A stretch of 58,297 bases of DNA from assembly GCA_902784615.1 (NCBI GenBank), contig CACZVN010000014.1:1-58297 (forward strand), given 5' to 3'. A program made the translations under genes and the position numbers. This document shows, piece after piece, positions 36,801 to 45,236 of the stretch (position 1 is the first letter of the stretch; every line of letters starts with the position of its first letter). Under the pieces are notes generated by a model that was not told the DNA's origin, searched no databases, and worked only from the letters and a program-made list of their open reading frames with translations. The stretch comes from an uncultured Prevotellaceae bacterium (GTDB lineage: Bacteria; Bacteroidota; Bacteroidia; Bacteroidales; Bacteroidaceae).

Positions 36801-37942
36801 CAAAGGAATCAGTATTATCTAATACCATCAAATGGTTCAGGTTTCCCATGACCTTGGCAATCATTCCAGCTCATGCCAATCTGGTTCGCTATGGATTATT
36901 AATCCATGGTGAACAATATGGTATGAACTACCCTGACTGGTATTTCTACATGGGTGTCTTTTTAAGTGAGATTATGGGTAGTATCAGCGTTCCCTTATTT
37001 TTTGTGATCTCTGGTTATCTTTTCTTCTATAAATCAGATTTCGATGGCCAGGTATATAAGAGGAAACTGAAGTCTAGATTCAAATCACTGATGGTTCCCT
37101 ATCTTCTTTGGAATTTGATTATTCTGTTGGCTATGGGTGCCAAGTTGTTGCCTATATTCTCTTTTGTATTCAATAATAGCGGCAATGTAGAATTTCATTT
37201 CTCATTAGCCCGTCTCTTTAATACCTTTTTCTATTATGATGGAACCAATGGACTTTTAGTCTATCCGGATTTAGGAATACCCAGGGAAACACCTATTCCC
37301 ATTAACGGACCTTTATGGTATGTTCGCGACTTGATGGTTATGGTATTGTTATCACCTGTAGTCTATTGGATTATTAAATATACTAAATTCTGGTTGATGA
37401 TTACAATAGGTATTGTTCTGTATATTTTTGGTCGTGATTTCCTTCCTAACTTCAAATATGTTTCCCTGATTCTTGGATATATGTTCTTTTTTTCATGGGG
37501 AGCATATTACAGTATCAACAAGCAGGATCTCGTCACTCAAATAAGAAAATTCAAATATGTGACTCTTTTGATTATTCCACTTACCATCATTAATTTGTTT
37601 ACGATAGGTACTGAGTATAATAAATACATATTCTTTCCTTTTGTATTGGCAAGTACCATTTCTTTGATAGTCATTGTATCATATTTGATAGAGAAAGATA
37701 AAATCCATGTGAATAGTGCATTGGCCAATAGCGCCTTCTTCTTATATGCTATGCATGCACTGATCATCGTAGATATGGGAAAAGTATTGTTTGTCGGACT
37801 TCACCTGACAGATACGCCCATTGTCATGACTATCCTATATTTCGCTATCCCTATACTTACTATCAGTATTTGTCTGATTACCTATTTTATACTCAAAAAA
37901 TATGCTCCAAAACTATGCAGTTTATTGAGTGGTGGCAGATAA
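36797..37942 (+). CDS. Acyltransferase 3 family membrane protein
   Basis: 381-residue integral membrane O-acyltransferase (OafA/NodX type) that typically acetylates cell-surface sugars. It has about ten hydrophobic helices. The N-terminal motif TLAIIPAHANLVRYG contains the family's catalytic-type histidine, and PLWYVRDLMVMVLLSPVVYW is the usual 'wfl..L' region near 180. The ATG at 36797 overlaps the porZ-like stop codon (ATGA) and is preferred over the upstream ATG at 36779. The codon usage is more AT-rich than in the neighbours, hinting at a different history. Cotranscribed with the porZ-like gene. Confidence 0.85.
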   Translation: MTKESVLSNTIKWFRFPMTLAIIPAHANLVRYGLLIHGEQYGMNYPDWYFYMGVFLSEIMGSISVPLFFVISGYLFFYKSDFDGQVYKRKLKSRFKSLMVPYLLWNLIILLAMGAKLLPIFSFVFNNSGNVEFHFSLARLFNTFFYYDGTNGLLVYPDLGIPRETPIPINGPLWYVRDLMVMVLLSPVVYWIIKYTKFWLMITIGIVLYIFGRDFLPNFKYVSLILGYMFFFSWGAYYSINKQDLVTQIRKFKYVTLLIIPLTIINLFTIGTEYNKYIFFPFVLASTISLIVIVSYLIEKDKIHVNSALANSAFFLYAMHALIIVDMGKVLFVGLHLTDTPIVMTILYFAIPILTISICLITYFILKKYAPKLCSLLSGGR

Positions 37943-37954
37943 ATATATAGACTA

Positions 37955-38902
37955 TTATGATAATTCCAACATTCGCTCAATAGGTTTGACAGCCTGTCGA
38001 GCGATTTTTTTATCAATCTTTATCTGCGGATTTTCATTCTTCAGACAGTCATAGACTTTCTCCAGTGTATTCATCTTCATATACTGACACTCATTACAAC
38101 TGCATTCAAGGCCGCTCTCACTGATTTCAGGAGGTACGGGGATAAATTTCTTATCAGGACAAGTACGCTGCATCTCGTGCAAAATACCAGACTCTGTAGC
38201 CACTATAAATTGCTTTTGGTTACTCTGCTGAGCATAGTTCAGCATGGTAGCCGTACTTCCCTTGACATCTGCTAATGCCAGAACAGGAGCCTTACACTCC
38301 AAATGAGCCATCACAACAGCTTCAGGATATTGTTTCTTCAGTTCGATAATCTTCTCTACAGAGAAACGCTCATGCACATGACAACCACCATTCCAAAGCA
38401 ACATATCACGACCTGTTACCTCATTGATATAATTACCAAGATTATAATCAGGACCAAAAATCAGTTTTGCATCCTTTGGCAACTGATCCACCACTTTCTT
38501 AGCATTACCAGAAGTAACAACGACATCTGTCAAAGCCTTGACAGCAGCTGTGGTGTTGACATAACTGATGACATGATAACCAGGATGCTCATCTTTGAAT
38601 TTCTTCAAGTCTTCAGCCTTACAGGAATCAGCCAAAGAACAACCAGCATTCAGATCCGGACAGAGTACCATCTTATCAGGTGATAGCAATTTACAGGTTT
38701 CAGCCATAAAATGGACACCACACATCACCATGATCTTAGCATCCGTCTCTGCAGCCTTACGAGCCAAAGCCAATGAATCACCTACAAAGTCGGCAATATC
38801 CTGGATATCACCTATGGTATAATAGTGCGCGAGGATAATGGCATCCTTCTCTTCACACATCCTGCGGATCTCCGCCTTCAGATCTTCAGTTTTCAACATC
38901 AC
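37955..38902 (-). CDS. nadA: Quinolinate synthase
   Basis: Condenses iminoaspartate with dihydroxyacetone phosphate to quinolinate in de novo NAD synthesis, using an oxygen-sensitive [4Fe-4S] cluster. The 315-residue protein has the three-fold repeat landmarks: IILAHYYTIGDIQDIADFVGDS (about 21-42), VMCGVHFMAETCKLL (about 59-73), CPDLNAGCSLADSC, NTTAAVKALTDVVVTSGNA, HLECKAPVL and the C-terminal GLECSCNECQYM; conserved cysteines in these segments provide the cluster ligands. nadB and nadC are not in the window. It converges with the acyltransferase gene (12-bp gap). Confidence 0.95.
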   Translation of the reverse strand: MMLKTEDLKAEIRRMCEEKDAIILAHYYTIGDIQDIADFVGDSLALARKAAETDAKIMVMCGVHFMAETCKLLSPDKMVLCPDLNAGCSLADSCKAEDLKKFKDEHPGYHVISYVNTTAAVKALTDVVVTSGNAKKVVDQLPKDAKLIFGPDYNLGNYINEVTGRDMLLWNGGCHVHERFSVEKIIELKKQYPEAVVMAHLECKAPVLALADVKGSTATMLNYAQQSNQKQFIVATESGILHEMQRTCPDKKFIPVPPEISESGLECSCNECQYMKMNTLEKVYDCLKNENPQIKIDKKIARQAVKPIERMLELS

Positions 38903-39311
38903 AATATATTTATCTTTTTTTATTTTTATCTTTTAAAAAGAAAATGAATAGTATGATATGCTGTTAATATCTTGAAAACTTTTCAGTCTTTTTCTTGCCA
39001 GAAAACTTATAAACTGTAAAATATACACTATTCATATTCTCTGTGGATTATTATGTCTTGATAATGAATACCTAAGCTACTTTATCCACAATTCTCAATT
39101 TTGGTGCAAATATAATAAGTTTATATTTTTTTTCTGCAAAAATCCATGGAAATCTTTCAAAATAGTGAAGAATAACTTGGTGGATATCCCTCTATTTAGA
39201 TTGTAGAGTTTTGTTTTGTTCATTATTCATATAGTTTTCCACTCAGTTATCAACAGGTTTTTCCACAATAATTAGGTGGTTTACCCGTTTTGTTGTATAT
39301 TTGCCGACGAA
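38903..39311. other. AT-rich spacer with DnaA-box cluster (candidate oriC or DnaA-regulated region)
   Basis: A 409-bp divergent spacer without a gene. DnaA-box-like 9-mers (consensus TTATNCACA): TGTGGATTA 39042-39050 (minus, 8/9), TTATCCACA 39082-39090 (9/9), TTATCAACA 39247-39255 (8/9), TTTTCCACA 39259-39267 (8/9). Between the first and second pair lies a strongly AT-rich run (about 39105-39137), which could act as an unwinding element. The alternative is simple AT-rich promoter DNA. Confidence 0.5.
39296..39303 (+). promoter_or_regulatory. -7 element of the RNA methyltransferase gene
   Basis: TATATTTG, ending 8 nt before the ATG at 39312 and located inside a longer possible frame from 39276, which it argues against. 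Confidence 0.55.
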
Positions 39312-39845
39312 ATGAAGAAATTACGTACGATAGAGATGAATCGTCTGTCTGTGGATGAGTTTAAACAGGCAGAGAAACTACCATTGATAGTGGTACTTGA
39401 CGATGTGCGATCGATGCATAATGTAGGCAGCGTATTTCGTACTGGCGATGCCTTTCGTATCGAAGCTGTCTATCTCTGTGGTATCACCTCTACACCGCCA
39501 ATGACAGAAATCCATAAAACGGCTCTTGGTGCAGAAGATAGCGTAAGTTGGAAGTACTTTAAGAATGCTATTGAGGCTGTTGAGGCTTTGAAGGCTGATG
39601 AATACGAAGTTTATTCTGTAGAACAGGCTCATGGATCTACAATGCTTCAAGATTTTGCTCCCATCAAGAATAAAAGGTATGCAGTCATTCTTGGTAATGA
39701 GGTCAAGGGCGTTCATCAGGAAGTAGTCGATGCTTCGGATGGCTGCTTGGAGATTCCCCAGTTTGGTACCAAGCATTCCATGAATGTTTCCGTTACTGCA
39801 GGCATCATTATCTGGCACTTCGCACAAACGATGATTAACGTATAA
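39312..39845 (+). CDS. TrmH/SpoU-family RNA 2'-O-methyltransferase
   Basis: 177-residue SPOUT-fold methyltransferase that uses S-adenosylmethionine to methylate a ribose 2'-OH in tRNA or rRNA. The three SpoU motifs are visible: motif 1 LDDVRSMHNVGSVFRTGDAF (about 27-46), motif 2 YAVILGNEVKGVHQEVV (about 122-138) and motif 3 CLEIPQFGTKHSMNVSVTAGIIIWHF (about 144-169). No extra RNA-binding domain, so the substrate cannot be assigned. The start at 39312 (MKKLRTIEM) is set by the promoter just upstream. Confidence 0.92.
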   Translation: MKKLRTIEMNRLSVDEFKQAEKLPLIVVLDDVRSMHNVGSVFRTGDAFRIEAVYLCGITSTPPMTEIHKTALGAEDSVSWKYFKNAIEAVEALKADEYEVYSVEQAHGSTMLQDFAPIKNKRYAVILGNEVKGVHQEVVDASDGCLEIPQFGTKHSMNVSVTAGIIIWHFAQTMINV

Positions 39846-39857
39846 ATATAATAAGGT

Positions 39858-40481
39858 ATGAAGAAACTATTAACATTAATGGCCTTGATAGCAATAGCTC
39901 TATCAGCTCAGGCACAACACGAAGAAGGTGATGTTACCATTCAGCCAAAAGTCGGTATTACGATTTCAAACATTACCGATGGTGACAAGTCGAAGGTTAA
40001 TTTAGCTTATGGTGTGGAGTTCGAGCGCTTTTTCACTGATCAGTTCAGTGCATCATTAGGTGTCATGTTTACTAATCAGGGTTGTAAGTATAAGGTGTAT
40101 ACTGATTATGGTGATATCGGAGTTGAATCATATCCAATTAAGCTCGATATCTATTATGGAACCTTACCTATCATGGCTAACTATTATGTACTGCCTGGTC
40201 TTGCTTTGAAAGCAGGTATCCAGCCAGCATTCCGCGTAAAGGCAAGAATAGAACAAAATGGTAATAAGATAGATTTAGATAATGCTATTGATGCGATGTA
40301 TGATGGAAATGACAATAAACTGAATACATTTGATTTATCGATACCTGTTGGTTTCTCGTATGAATTCAAGGGAATCACCTTCGATACCCGTTATAACTTT
40401 GGTGTGACAAAGCTGATTTCTAATTCAGATGAAAGCATTTATAACAAGGTTTTCATCATGACCCTCGGCTATAAATTCTAA
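39858..40481 (+). CDS. Outer-membrane beta-barrel protein (PorT/OmpW-like)
   Basis: 207 residues with a signal peptide (MKKLLTLMALIAIALSAQAQ) followed by alternating beta strands typical of an 8-strand barrel: VGITISNITDGDKSKVNLAYGVEFERF, FSASLGVMFTNQGCKYK, YYVLPGLALKAGIQPAFRVKA, and a final strand KVFIMTLGYKF ending in aromatic Phe as most outer-membrane barrels do. The function is not known. It starts 12 bp after the methyltransferase gene and ends at a strong bidirectional terminator. Confidence 0.85.
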   Translation: MKKLLTLMALIAIALSAQAQHEEGDVTIQPKVGITISNITDGDKSKVNLAYGVEFERFFTDQFSASLGVMFTNQGCKYKVYTDYGDIGVESYPIKLDIYYGTLPIMANYYVLPGLALKAGIQPAFRVKARIEQNGNKIDLDNAIDAMYDGNDNKLNTFDLSIPVGFSYEFKGITFDTRYNFGVTKLISNSDESIYNKVFIMTLGYKF

Positions 40482-40487
40482 TTAAAA

Positions 40488-40519
40488 AATAAGGTGGCAA
40501 TTAGTTTTGCCACCTTATT
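40488..40519. terminator. Bidirectional terminator, barrel protein / rubredoxin
   Basis: 13-bp perfect stem (AATAAGGTGGCAA, 40488-40500, with 40507-40519) and a 6-nt loop, flanked by an A-run on the left and AATTTTTT on the right, so a U-tract follows in both directions. Confidence 0.9.
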
Positions 40520-40525
40520 AATTTT

Positions 40526-40681
40526 TTACTCAGGCTTGAACTCGTCTTTGCCGACACCGCAGACGGGGCATACCCAATCGTCGGGGATATCCTCAAAGGC
40601 TGTTCCTGGCTCGATGCCACCATCGGGATCTCCTACTGCGGGGTCATAGACGTAACCGCATACTTCACAAATGTACTTCAT
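40526..40681 (-). CDS. Rubredoxin
   Basis: 51-residue electron carrier with one iron bound by four cysteines: Cys5 and Cys8 (CEVCGY) and Cys38 and Cys41 (CPVCGVG). The middle reads [22 protein letters not shown], the standard rubredoxin fold sequence. It probably donates electrons to rubrerythrin or superoxide reductase in oxidative-stress defence, though none is encoded nearby. It is last in a leftward run after the GT9 and DUF4254 genes. Confidence 0.96.
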   Translation of the reverse strand: MKYICEVCGYVYDPAVGDPDGGIEPGTAFEDIPDDWVCPVCGVGKDEFKPE

Positions 40682-40695
40682 AATCTTTTTGAGTT

Positions 40696-41748
40696 TTAGT
40701 TATTAATAAGGGTTGTTATTCTCTCAACAATCCGCTCTGGCGGAATGTTCTGTAGGCAGGCATAGTCGCCACGCTGACAGGGTTTGTTGCCATAGATACT
40801 GCATGGACGACATTCGAGATTGATCTGTATGGCATTATCCTTCGATTGGTTAAAGCCAAAGAAACCGGCCATGGGATGAGTGGCTCCCCAGATACTCACC
40901 ACAGGTGTACCCGTCAGTGAGGCTAAGTGCATATTGGCGGAGTCCATCGAGAGCATCACGTCGAGATGACTCATCAGAATCAGTTCCTGGTACATGGATT
41001 CACAATGTTTACTGGCATTAACACACGATGGATACTGACTGCACCACTGCTGGAAATATTGATCCTCCCGTTCACCTTTTCCGAAGAAGAAAAAACGGGC
41101 CTTCGGGTACTTCTGAATCAGTTGTGCAATAACCTGCTCCATCAGTCGGGGAGGATAGATCTTTCCCTTGTGGGCGGCAAAGGGCGCAATACCAATCCAT
41201 TGTTCGAAACTCTTCTTGGGTCCGAAGATGGCTGGCAACAGATTCAGGTTGCCTCCTTCTTCTGGGAAGATAGAACGAAATTGATGCACATCGACAGGGT
41301 ATCCCAGACGCGCAAAGACATTGGCATAATTCTCAAAAGAAGTGGGAAGTGATTCTTTGATTCTATTCTTATAAGAGATAAGTCTTCGGCGTTGTTTTCT
41401 GTGCTTGTCGATATGTTCTACGCGATATCTGCCAAGGTTAAAGCGAACCCTGAGATATTCGGAACGGAGCACGTTGTGCAAGTCTGCCACCTTCGTAAAC
41501 TGCTTGGCTACCAGACGGCGGTAAAGGGCATTCAGACCTTTGACACCATGGTATTCCTTTTGCAGGTCTGCCTCCATGAAACTGACATTAGGAGCCAGAT
41601 CGTCAAAGAGGACACGGGCAAAACCTTTGCTCAAGACCGTGATACGTACATCAGGATATTGATGTGCCAAAGCCCATACAACAGGTACGGCCATAGCCAC
41701 ATCACCCAATGCGGAGAATCGGATAACAAGTATATGCTCCTTTCTCAT
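40696..41748 (-). CDS. Glycosyltransferase family 9 (heptosyltransferase-like)
   Basis: 350-residue GT-B enzyme of the WaaC/WaaF type, which adds heptose or another sugar to lipopolysaccharide core at the inner face of the cytoplasmic membrane. The N-terminal [22 protein letters not shown] (about 5-26) is the GT9 acceptor-site signature; the C-terminal half has [15 protein letters not shown] (about 192-206) and the donor-site region [31 protein letters not shown] (about 258-288). It is followed by rubredoxin and preceded by the DUF4254 gene (3-bp gap), a pair that looks like one transcription unit. Confidence 0.92.
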   Translation of the reverse strand: MRKEHILVIRFSALGDVAMAVPVVWALAHQYPDVRITVLSKGFARVLFDDLAPNVSFMEADLQKEYHGVKGLNALYRRLVAKQFTKVADLHNVLRSEYLRVRFNLGRYRVEHIDKHRKQRRRLISYKNRIKESLPTSFENYANVFARLGYPVDVHQFRSIFPEEGGNLNLLPAIFGPKKSFEQWIGIAPFAAHKGKIYPPRLMEQVIAQLIQKYPKARFFFFGKGEREDQYFQQWCSQYPSCVNASKHCESMYQELILMSHLDVMLSMDSANMHLASLTGTPVVSIWGATHPMAGFFGFNQSKDNAIQINLECRPCSIYGNKPCQRGDYACLQNIPPERIVERITTLINN

Positions 41749-41751
41749 CTG

Positions 41752-42360
41752 TTATTTTTCGTTCTTATACAGAATGGGGTTCGTCGCAGGATCGTTATAC
41801 ATCTTCATCTGACGATACACCTTCATGTACTTCCTTCCTGCCTCAATGTCCTCCAGAAGTTGGTCGATGGCCTGCGACAGATCTTTCTGCTGTTCCAAGA
41901 GGATCTCCAACTTTCCCTGGCACTTGGCAATATGTTCTGGTGAAGCATCCTTGCGATCCACCTGTTCCTTCATGTGGTAGATCTTCAGGGCAAGGATACT
42001 CAGGCGATCCACGGCCCAGGCAGGGCTCTCTGTATTCAGACGGGCATCAGGGAGCACTTTCACCTCATTATATATATGACGGAAATAAGAGTCAATTTCT
42101 TCGACCAGATCCGTACGGTCCTGATTGCTCTGGTCGATGCGCCGTTTCAGTGACAGTGCATCGACGGGATTGATGTGCGGATCGCGGATGATATCCTCAT
42201 AATGCCACTGGACGGTATCAATCCAGCATTTAAGATAGAGACTGTGCTCAATACTGTTCTTGGCATACGGGTTTTTAATCGGTGTATTGACATCATCGGT
42301 GAGATGATAGTCTTCAATAGCCCGCTTGAAAATCGGATTAGCTTGTTCTGTAAATGTCAT
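41752..42360 (-). CDS. DUF4254 protein
   Basis: 202 residues from the ATG at 42360 (MTFTEQANPIF); the longer frame from 42381 is rejected because the promoter overlaps it. Almost entirely helical and charged, with segments SIEHSLYLKCWIDTVQWHYEDIIRDP (about 37-62) and NTESPAWAVDRLSILALKIYHM (about 110-131) that match DUF4254. No enzymatic motif. It is first in the unit with the GT9 gene, so a part in lipopolysaccharide or glycan assembly is plausible but unproven. Confidence 0.82.
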   Translation of the reverse strand: MTFTEQANPIFKRAIEDYHLTDDVNTPIKNPYAKNSIEHSLYLKCWIDTVQWHYEDIIRDPHINPVDALSLKRRIDQSNQDRTDLVEEIDSYFRHIYNEVKVLPDARLNTESPAWAVDRLSILALKIYHMKEQVDRKDASPEHIAKCQGKLEILLEQQKDLSQAIDQLLEDIEAGRKYMKVYRQMKMYNDPATNPILYKNEK

Positions 42361-42378
42361 GGTTCTTGTTTTATTCCG

Positions 42379-42409
42379 CAAAACTACAGAAACTTTTTCA
42401 AATAGCCAA
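42379..42409 (-). promoter_or_regulatory. Promoter of the DUF4254-GT9-rubredoxin unit
   Basis: Minus strand: TTG at 42409-42407, 20-nt spacer, TAGTTTTG at 42386-42379, about 18 nt before the ATG. Confidence 0.65.
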
Positions 42410-42531
42410 CGAAATCTTCATAAATTCATCAAATTTTGCTAAATTATTGTTGGTAACGCACACAAAACCCATGTTTTTTTGCACAATAGCACCCTATTTG
42501 TGCAAAAGAGAGTAAGTTTTTCTTAAAAAAG

Positions 42532-42563
42532 TTTGCGTAAGTGAAAGAAATTGTGTTACTTTG
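42532..42563 (+). promoter_or_regulatory. Promoter of acpP
   Basis: TTTG at 42532-42535, 20-nt spacer, TTACTTTG at 42556-42563 (one mismatch to TAnnTTTG). The leader is about 70 nt, long for this window. Confidence 0.7.
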
Positions 42564-42570
42564 CACCCGA

Positions 42571-42589
42571 TTTCAGCGAAACGCTGGAA
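42571..42589 (+). promoter_or_regulatory. Leader hairpin upstream of acpP
   Basis: TTTCAGCG-AAA-CGCTGGAAA: an 8-bp stem with one G-U pair and a 3-nt loop, near the 5' end of the predicted acpP transcript. It may stabilise the message; no known riboswitch is recognised. Confidence 0.45.
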
Positions 42590-42637
42590 AATTTCAAGAT
42601 AGCAAAGTCATTATTAACATTTTAAAGTATTACAATT

Positions 42638-42874
42638 ATGTCAGAAATTGAAAGCAAAGTAAAGGCTATTATCGTTGACAAACTCGGTGTTGATGAATCA
42701 GAAGTTAAGGCAGAGGCCAGCTTCACCAATGATCTGGGTGCAGACTCACTGGATACCGTTGAGCTGATCATGGAGTTTGAGAAGGAGTTTGGTATCTCTA
42801 TTCCTGATGATAAGGCTGAGAAGATCGGTACCGTTGGCGACGCCATCGCTTACATCGAGGAGAACGCAAAATAA
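42638..42874 (+). CDS. acpP: Acyl carrier protein
   Basis: Carries growing fatty-acyl chains on a 4'-phosphopantetheine arm in type II fatty-acid synthesis. The 78-residue acidic, four-helix protein has the attachment site Ser37 in the motif [15 protein letters not shown]. The neighbours fabF and rnc form the widely conserved acpP-fabF-rnc order. A tandem-repeat hairpin fills the gap to fabF and could adjust the ACP-to-FabF expression ratio. Confidence 0.98.
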   Translation: MSEIESKVKAIIVDKLGVDESEVKAEASFTNDLGADSLDTVELIMEFEKEFGISIPDDKAEKIGTVGDAIAYIEENAK

Positions 42875-42876
42875 AG

Positions 42877-42968
42877 AATAATGAGAAATTAAGAAAATGA
42901 GGAAATGAGAAATTGGGCTGCGCGTTAGTCCTGATTTCTCATTTTCTCATTTTCTCATTTTCTAAATT
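42877..42968. repeat. Octamer-built hairpin between acpP and fabF
   Basis: Left arm 42877-42914 (AATGAGAA-like purine units) faces right arm 42934-42968 with three tandem TTTCTCAT copies; the innermost 23 bp pair with two mismatches, around a 20-nt loop (42915-42933). It fills almost the entire acpP-fabF spacer. Confidence 0.75.
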
Positions 42969-42976
42969 TCAAATTT

Positions 42977-44239
42977 ATGGAATTAAAAAGAGTAGTTGTA
43001 ACAGGTCTTGGCGCTGTGACGCCAGTCGGCAACACTCCTGATGAGATGTGGAAAAACCTGCTCAACGGGGTTAGCGGTGCTGCACCTATTACACATTTCG
43101 ATACAACCTTATTCAAGACAAAGTTTGCCTGTGAGGTGAAGAACCTCGACGTGAACGAGTATCTTGACCGCAAGGAGGCCCGTAAGATGGACCGTTATAC
43201 CCAGCTGGCCCTGATTGCTGCCAAGCAGGCTGTTGAGGACAGTGAGATGAATCTGGAGACAGAGGACAAGGATCGTATCGGTGTTGTCTATGGAGTCGGT
43301 ATTGGTGGAATTAAGACCTTCGAGGACGAGGTGAAATACTATGGTGTCCATGAGGCCGATGGTCCTAAGTTCAATCCGTTCTTCATCCCGAAGATGATTG
43401 CCGACATCGCTGCCGGACAGATTTCCATCATGTATGGTTTCCATGGTCCCAACTATATCACGGCTTCTGCCTGTGCATCTTCATCGAATGCGTTGGCTGA
43501 TGCCTTCAACCTCGTTCGTCTGGGTAAGGCCAATGCCATCCTGGCAGGTGGTGCCGAGGCTGCTATCTGTGCCTGTGGCGTAGGTGGCTTCAATGCCATG
43601 AAGGCCCTCTCTACCCGCAACGATGAGCCCGAGAAGGCCAGTCGTCCGTTCAGCGCCAGCCGCGACGGATTCATCATGGCCGAGGGTGCTGGTTGTCTGA
43701 TCCTGGAGGAACTGGAGCACGCCAAGGCTCGTGGTGCGAAGATCTATGCCGAGATGGTGGGTGCTGGCATGAGTGCCGACGCTTATCATATCACCGCCTC
43801 TCATCCTGAGGGTCTTGGTGCCAAGCTCGTGATGAAGAATGCCCTTGAGGATGCAGAGCTGAAGCCCGAGGATATCGACTATATCAATGTTCATGGTACC
43901 TCTACCCACGTGGGTGATATCTCCGAGGCCAAGGCCATCAAGGAGGTATTCGGTGATGCAGCCTTCAAGTTGAACATCTCTTCCACGAAGTCTATGACGG
44001 GTCACCTGCTGGGTGCCGCTGGCGCTGTGGAGGCTATGGTGACCGTGCTCGCCGTCCAGAACGATATCGTTCCGCCTACCATCAACCATGAGGAGGGTGA
44101 CGACGATCCTGAGATTGACTATAATCTGAACTTCACCTTCAACAAGGCGCAGAAGCGCGTGGTTCGTGCCGCACTGAGCAATACCTTCGGTTTCGGTGGC
44201 CACAATGCTTGTGTGGTATTCAAGAAGTATGAGGCTTAA
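42977..44239 (+). CDS. fabF: Beta-ketoacyl-ACP synthase II
   Basis: Condenses malonyl-ACP with acyl-ACP in fatty-acid elongation. The 420-residue thiolase-fold enzyme has the catalytic triad: Cys166 in ITASACASSSNA, a His in INVHGTSTHVGD (about 306) and a His in STKSMTGHLLGAAGA (about 344). Length is normal. The 3' end overlaps rnc by 11 bp. Confidence 0.97.
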   Translation: MELKRVVVTGLGAVTPVGNTPDEMWKNLLNGVSGAAPITHFDTTLFKTKFACEVKNLDVNEYLDRKEARKMDRYTQLALIAAKQAVEDSEMNLETEDKDRIGVVYGVGIGGIKTFEDEVKYYGVHEADGPKFNPFFIPKMIADIAAGQISIMYGFHGPNYITASACASSSNALADAFNLVRLGKANAILAGGAEAAICACGVGGFNAMKALSTRNDEPEKASRPFSASRDGFIMAEGAGCLILEELEHAKARGAKIYAEMVGAGMSADAYHITASHPEGLGAKLVMKNALEDAELKPEDIDYINVHGTSTHVGDISEAKAIKEVFGDAAFKLNISSTKSMTGHLLGAAGAVEAMVTVLAVQNDIVPPTINHEEGDDDPEIDYNLNFTFNKAQKRVVRAALSNTFGFGGHNACVVFKKYEA

Positions 44240-45233
44240 GGATATTATTGATAGAATAAAGCTCCCTTTCCGCAAGGAGAAGGAGCTTTTTTCTGCTCTT
44301 TACGCGATACTGGGATTCTATCCCCGCAACATCGAGTATTACAAACAGGCGCTGATGCACAAGAGCATCCGTAAGCGCAACGACAAGGGCAAGCCGCTGA
44401 ACAACGAGCGACTGGAGTTCCTGGGTGATGCCATACTCGATGCTGCGGTGGGATATATCGTCTATCGTCATTATGAGGGTAAGCGTGAGGGATTCCTGAC
44501 GAATACGCGCTCGAAACTTGTGAGCCGCGATACACTGGGCAAGCTTGCCAACGAGATGGGCTTAGGTCAACTGTTGGTGTCATCAGGGCATTCCACCTCA
44601 CATAATAGTTATGTGGAGGGTAATGCCTTTGAGGCTCTGGTGGGTGCCATCTATCTCGACCGTGGCTATGATGCCTGTCTGGAATTCTTCGAGAAACGGG
44701 TCCTTGGTAAGTATATCAATCTCGACAAGGTGGCCTTCAAGGAGGTGAACTTCAAGTCGAAGTTGTTGGAGTGGTCGCAGAAGAACCGTGTGCGCATGGA
44801 GTTCCAGATGCTGAAGCAGTTGAAAGATGACAACGGCAGTCCCATTTTCAGTTTCCAGGTGATGCTGGAGGGTATTGAGGGCGAGAAAGGCAATGGCTAT
44901 TCCAAGAAGGAAGCGCAGCAGATGGCTTCAAGGGAAACACTGCAGCGCCTGAAGCGCGAGCCTCAGTTTATTGATGCCATCTTCAATGCCAAGACCGAGC
45001 GCACGAAGATGGAAGAAGAACCCGCGATGGCCGTGCCTGACACGGAACAGAATCAGGATTTCATGATTGAACAGGAGCATCAGGCAGAATCTGACATTCA
45101 GGAATCTCCAAAGGATTCTAAGATGCTGGAATCCCTGGATGACGAATTCGATCTCTCTGACATCTCCCATAAGGAGAAATCCCGCGAAGACATTATCGCC
45201 GAAGCCGAGGCAGCAGCCTTCGCTGAAGAATAA
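44229..45233 (+). CDS. rnc: Ribonuclease III with acidic C-terminal extension
   Basis: Cleaves double-stranded RNA in rRNA and mRNA processing. From the ATG at 44229 (overlapping the fabF end) it has 334 residues: the nuclease domain about 15-165 with the signature NNERLEFLGDAILD (metal ligands Glu63, Asp67 and Glu135) and the dsRNA-binding domain about 173-242. Asn132 sits where E. coli RNase III has Asp114. Residues 243-334 form a low-complexity tail very rich in Glu, Asp and Gln that most family members lack (usual length about 225-250). The tail could mediate partner binding; no domain is recognised. Confidence 0.93.
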   Translation: MRLKDIIDRIKLPFRKEKELFSALYAILGFYPRNIEYYKQALMHKSIRKRNDKGKPLNNERLEFLGDAILDAAVGYIVYRHYEGKREGFLTNTRSKLVSRDTLGKLANEMGLGQLLVSSGHSTSHNSYVEGNAFEALVGAIYLDRGYDACLEFFEKRVLGKYINLDKVAFKEVNFKSKLLEWSQKNRVRMEFQMLKQLKDDNGSPIFSFQVMLEGIEGEKGNGYSKKEAQQMASRETLQRLKREPQFIDAIFNAKTERTKMEEEPAMAVPDTEQNQDFMIEQEHQAESDIQESPKDSKMLESLDDEFDLSDISHKEKSREDIIAEAEAAAFAEE

Positions 45234-45236
45234 TCT

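Noticed and set aside
36797-37942. Acyltransferase gene as a recent mobile insertion
   Set aside because: It is more AT-rich than its neighbours, but it is coupled by ATGA to the upstream gene and has no flanking repeats or integrase.
38903-39311. tRNA or small structured RNA in the nadA spacer
   Set aside because: No cloverleaf, CCA end or stable GC stem was found; the sequence is simply AT-rich with DnaA-box-like sites.
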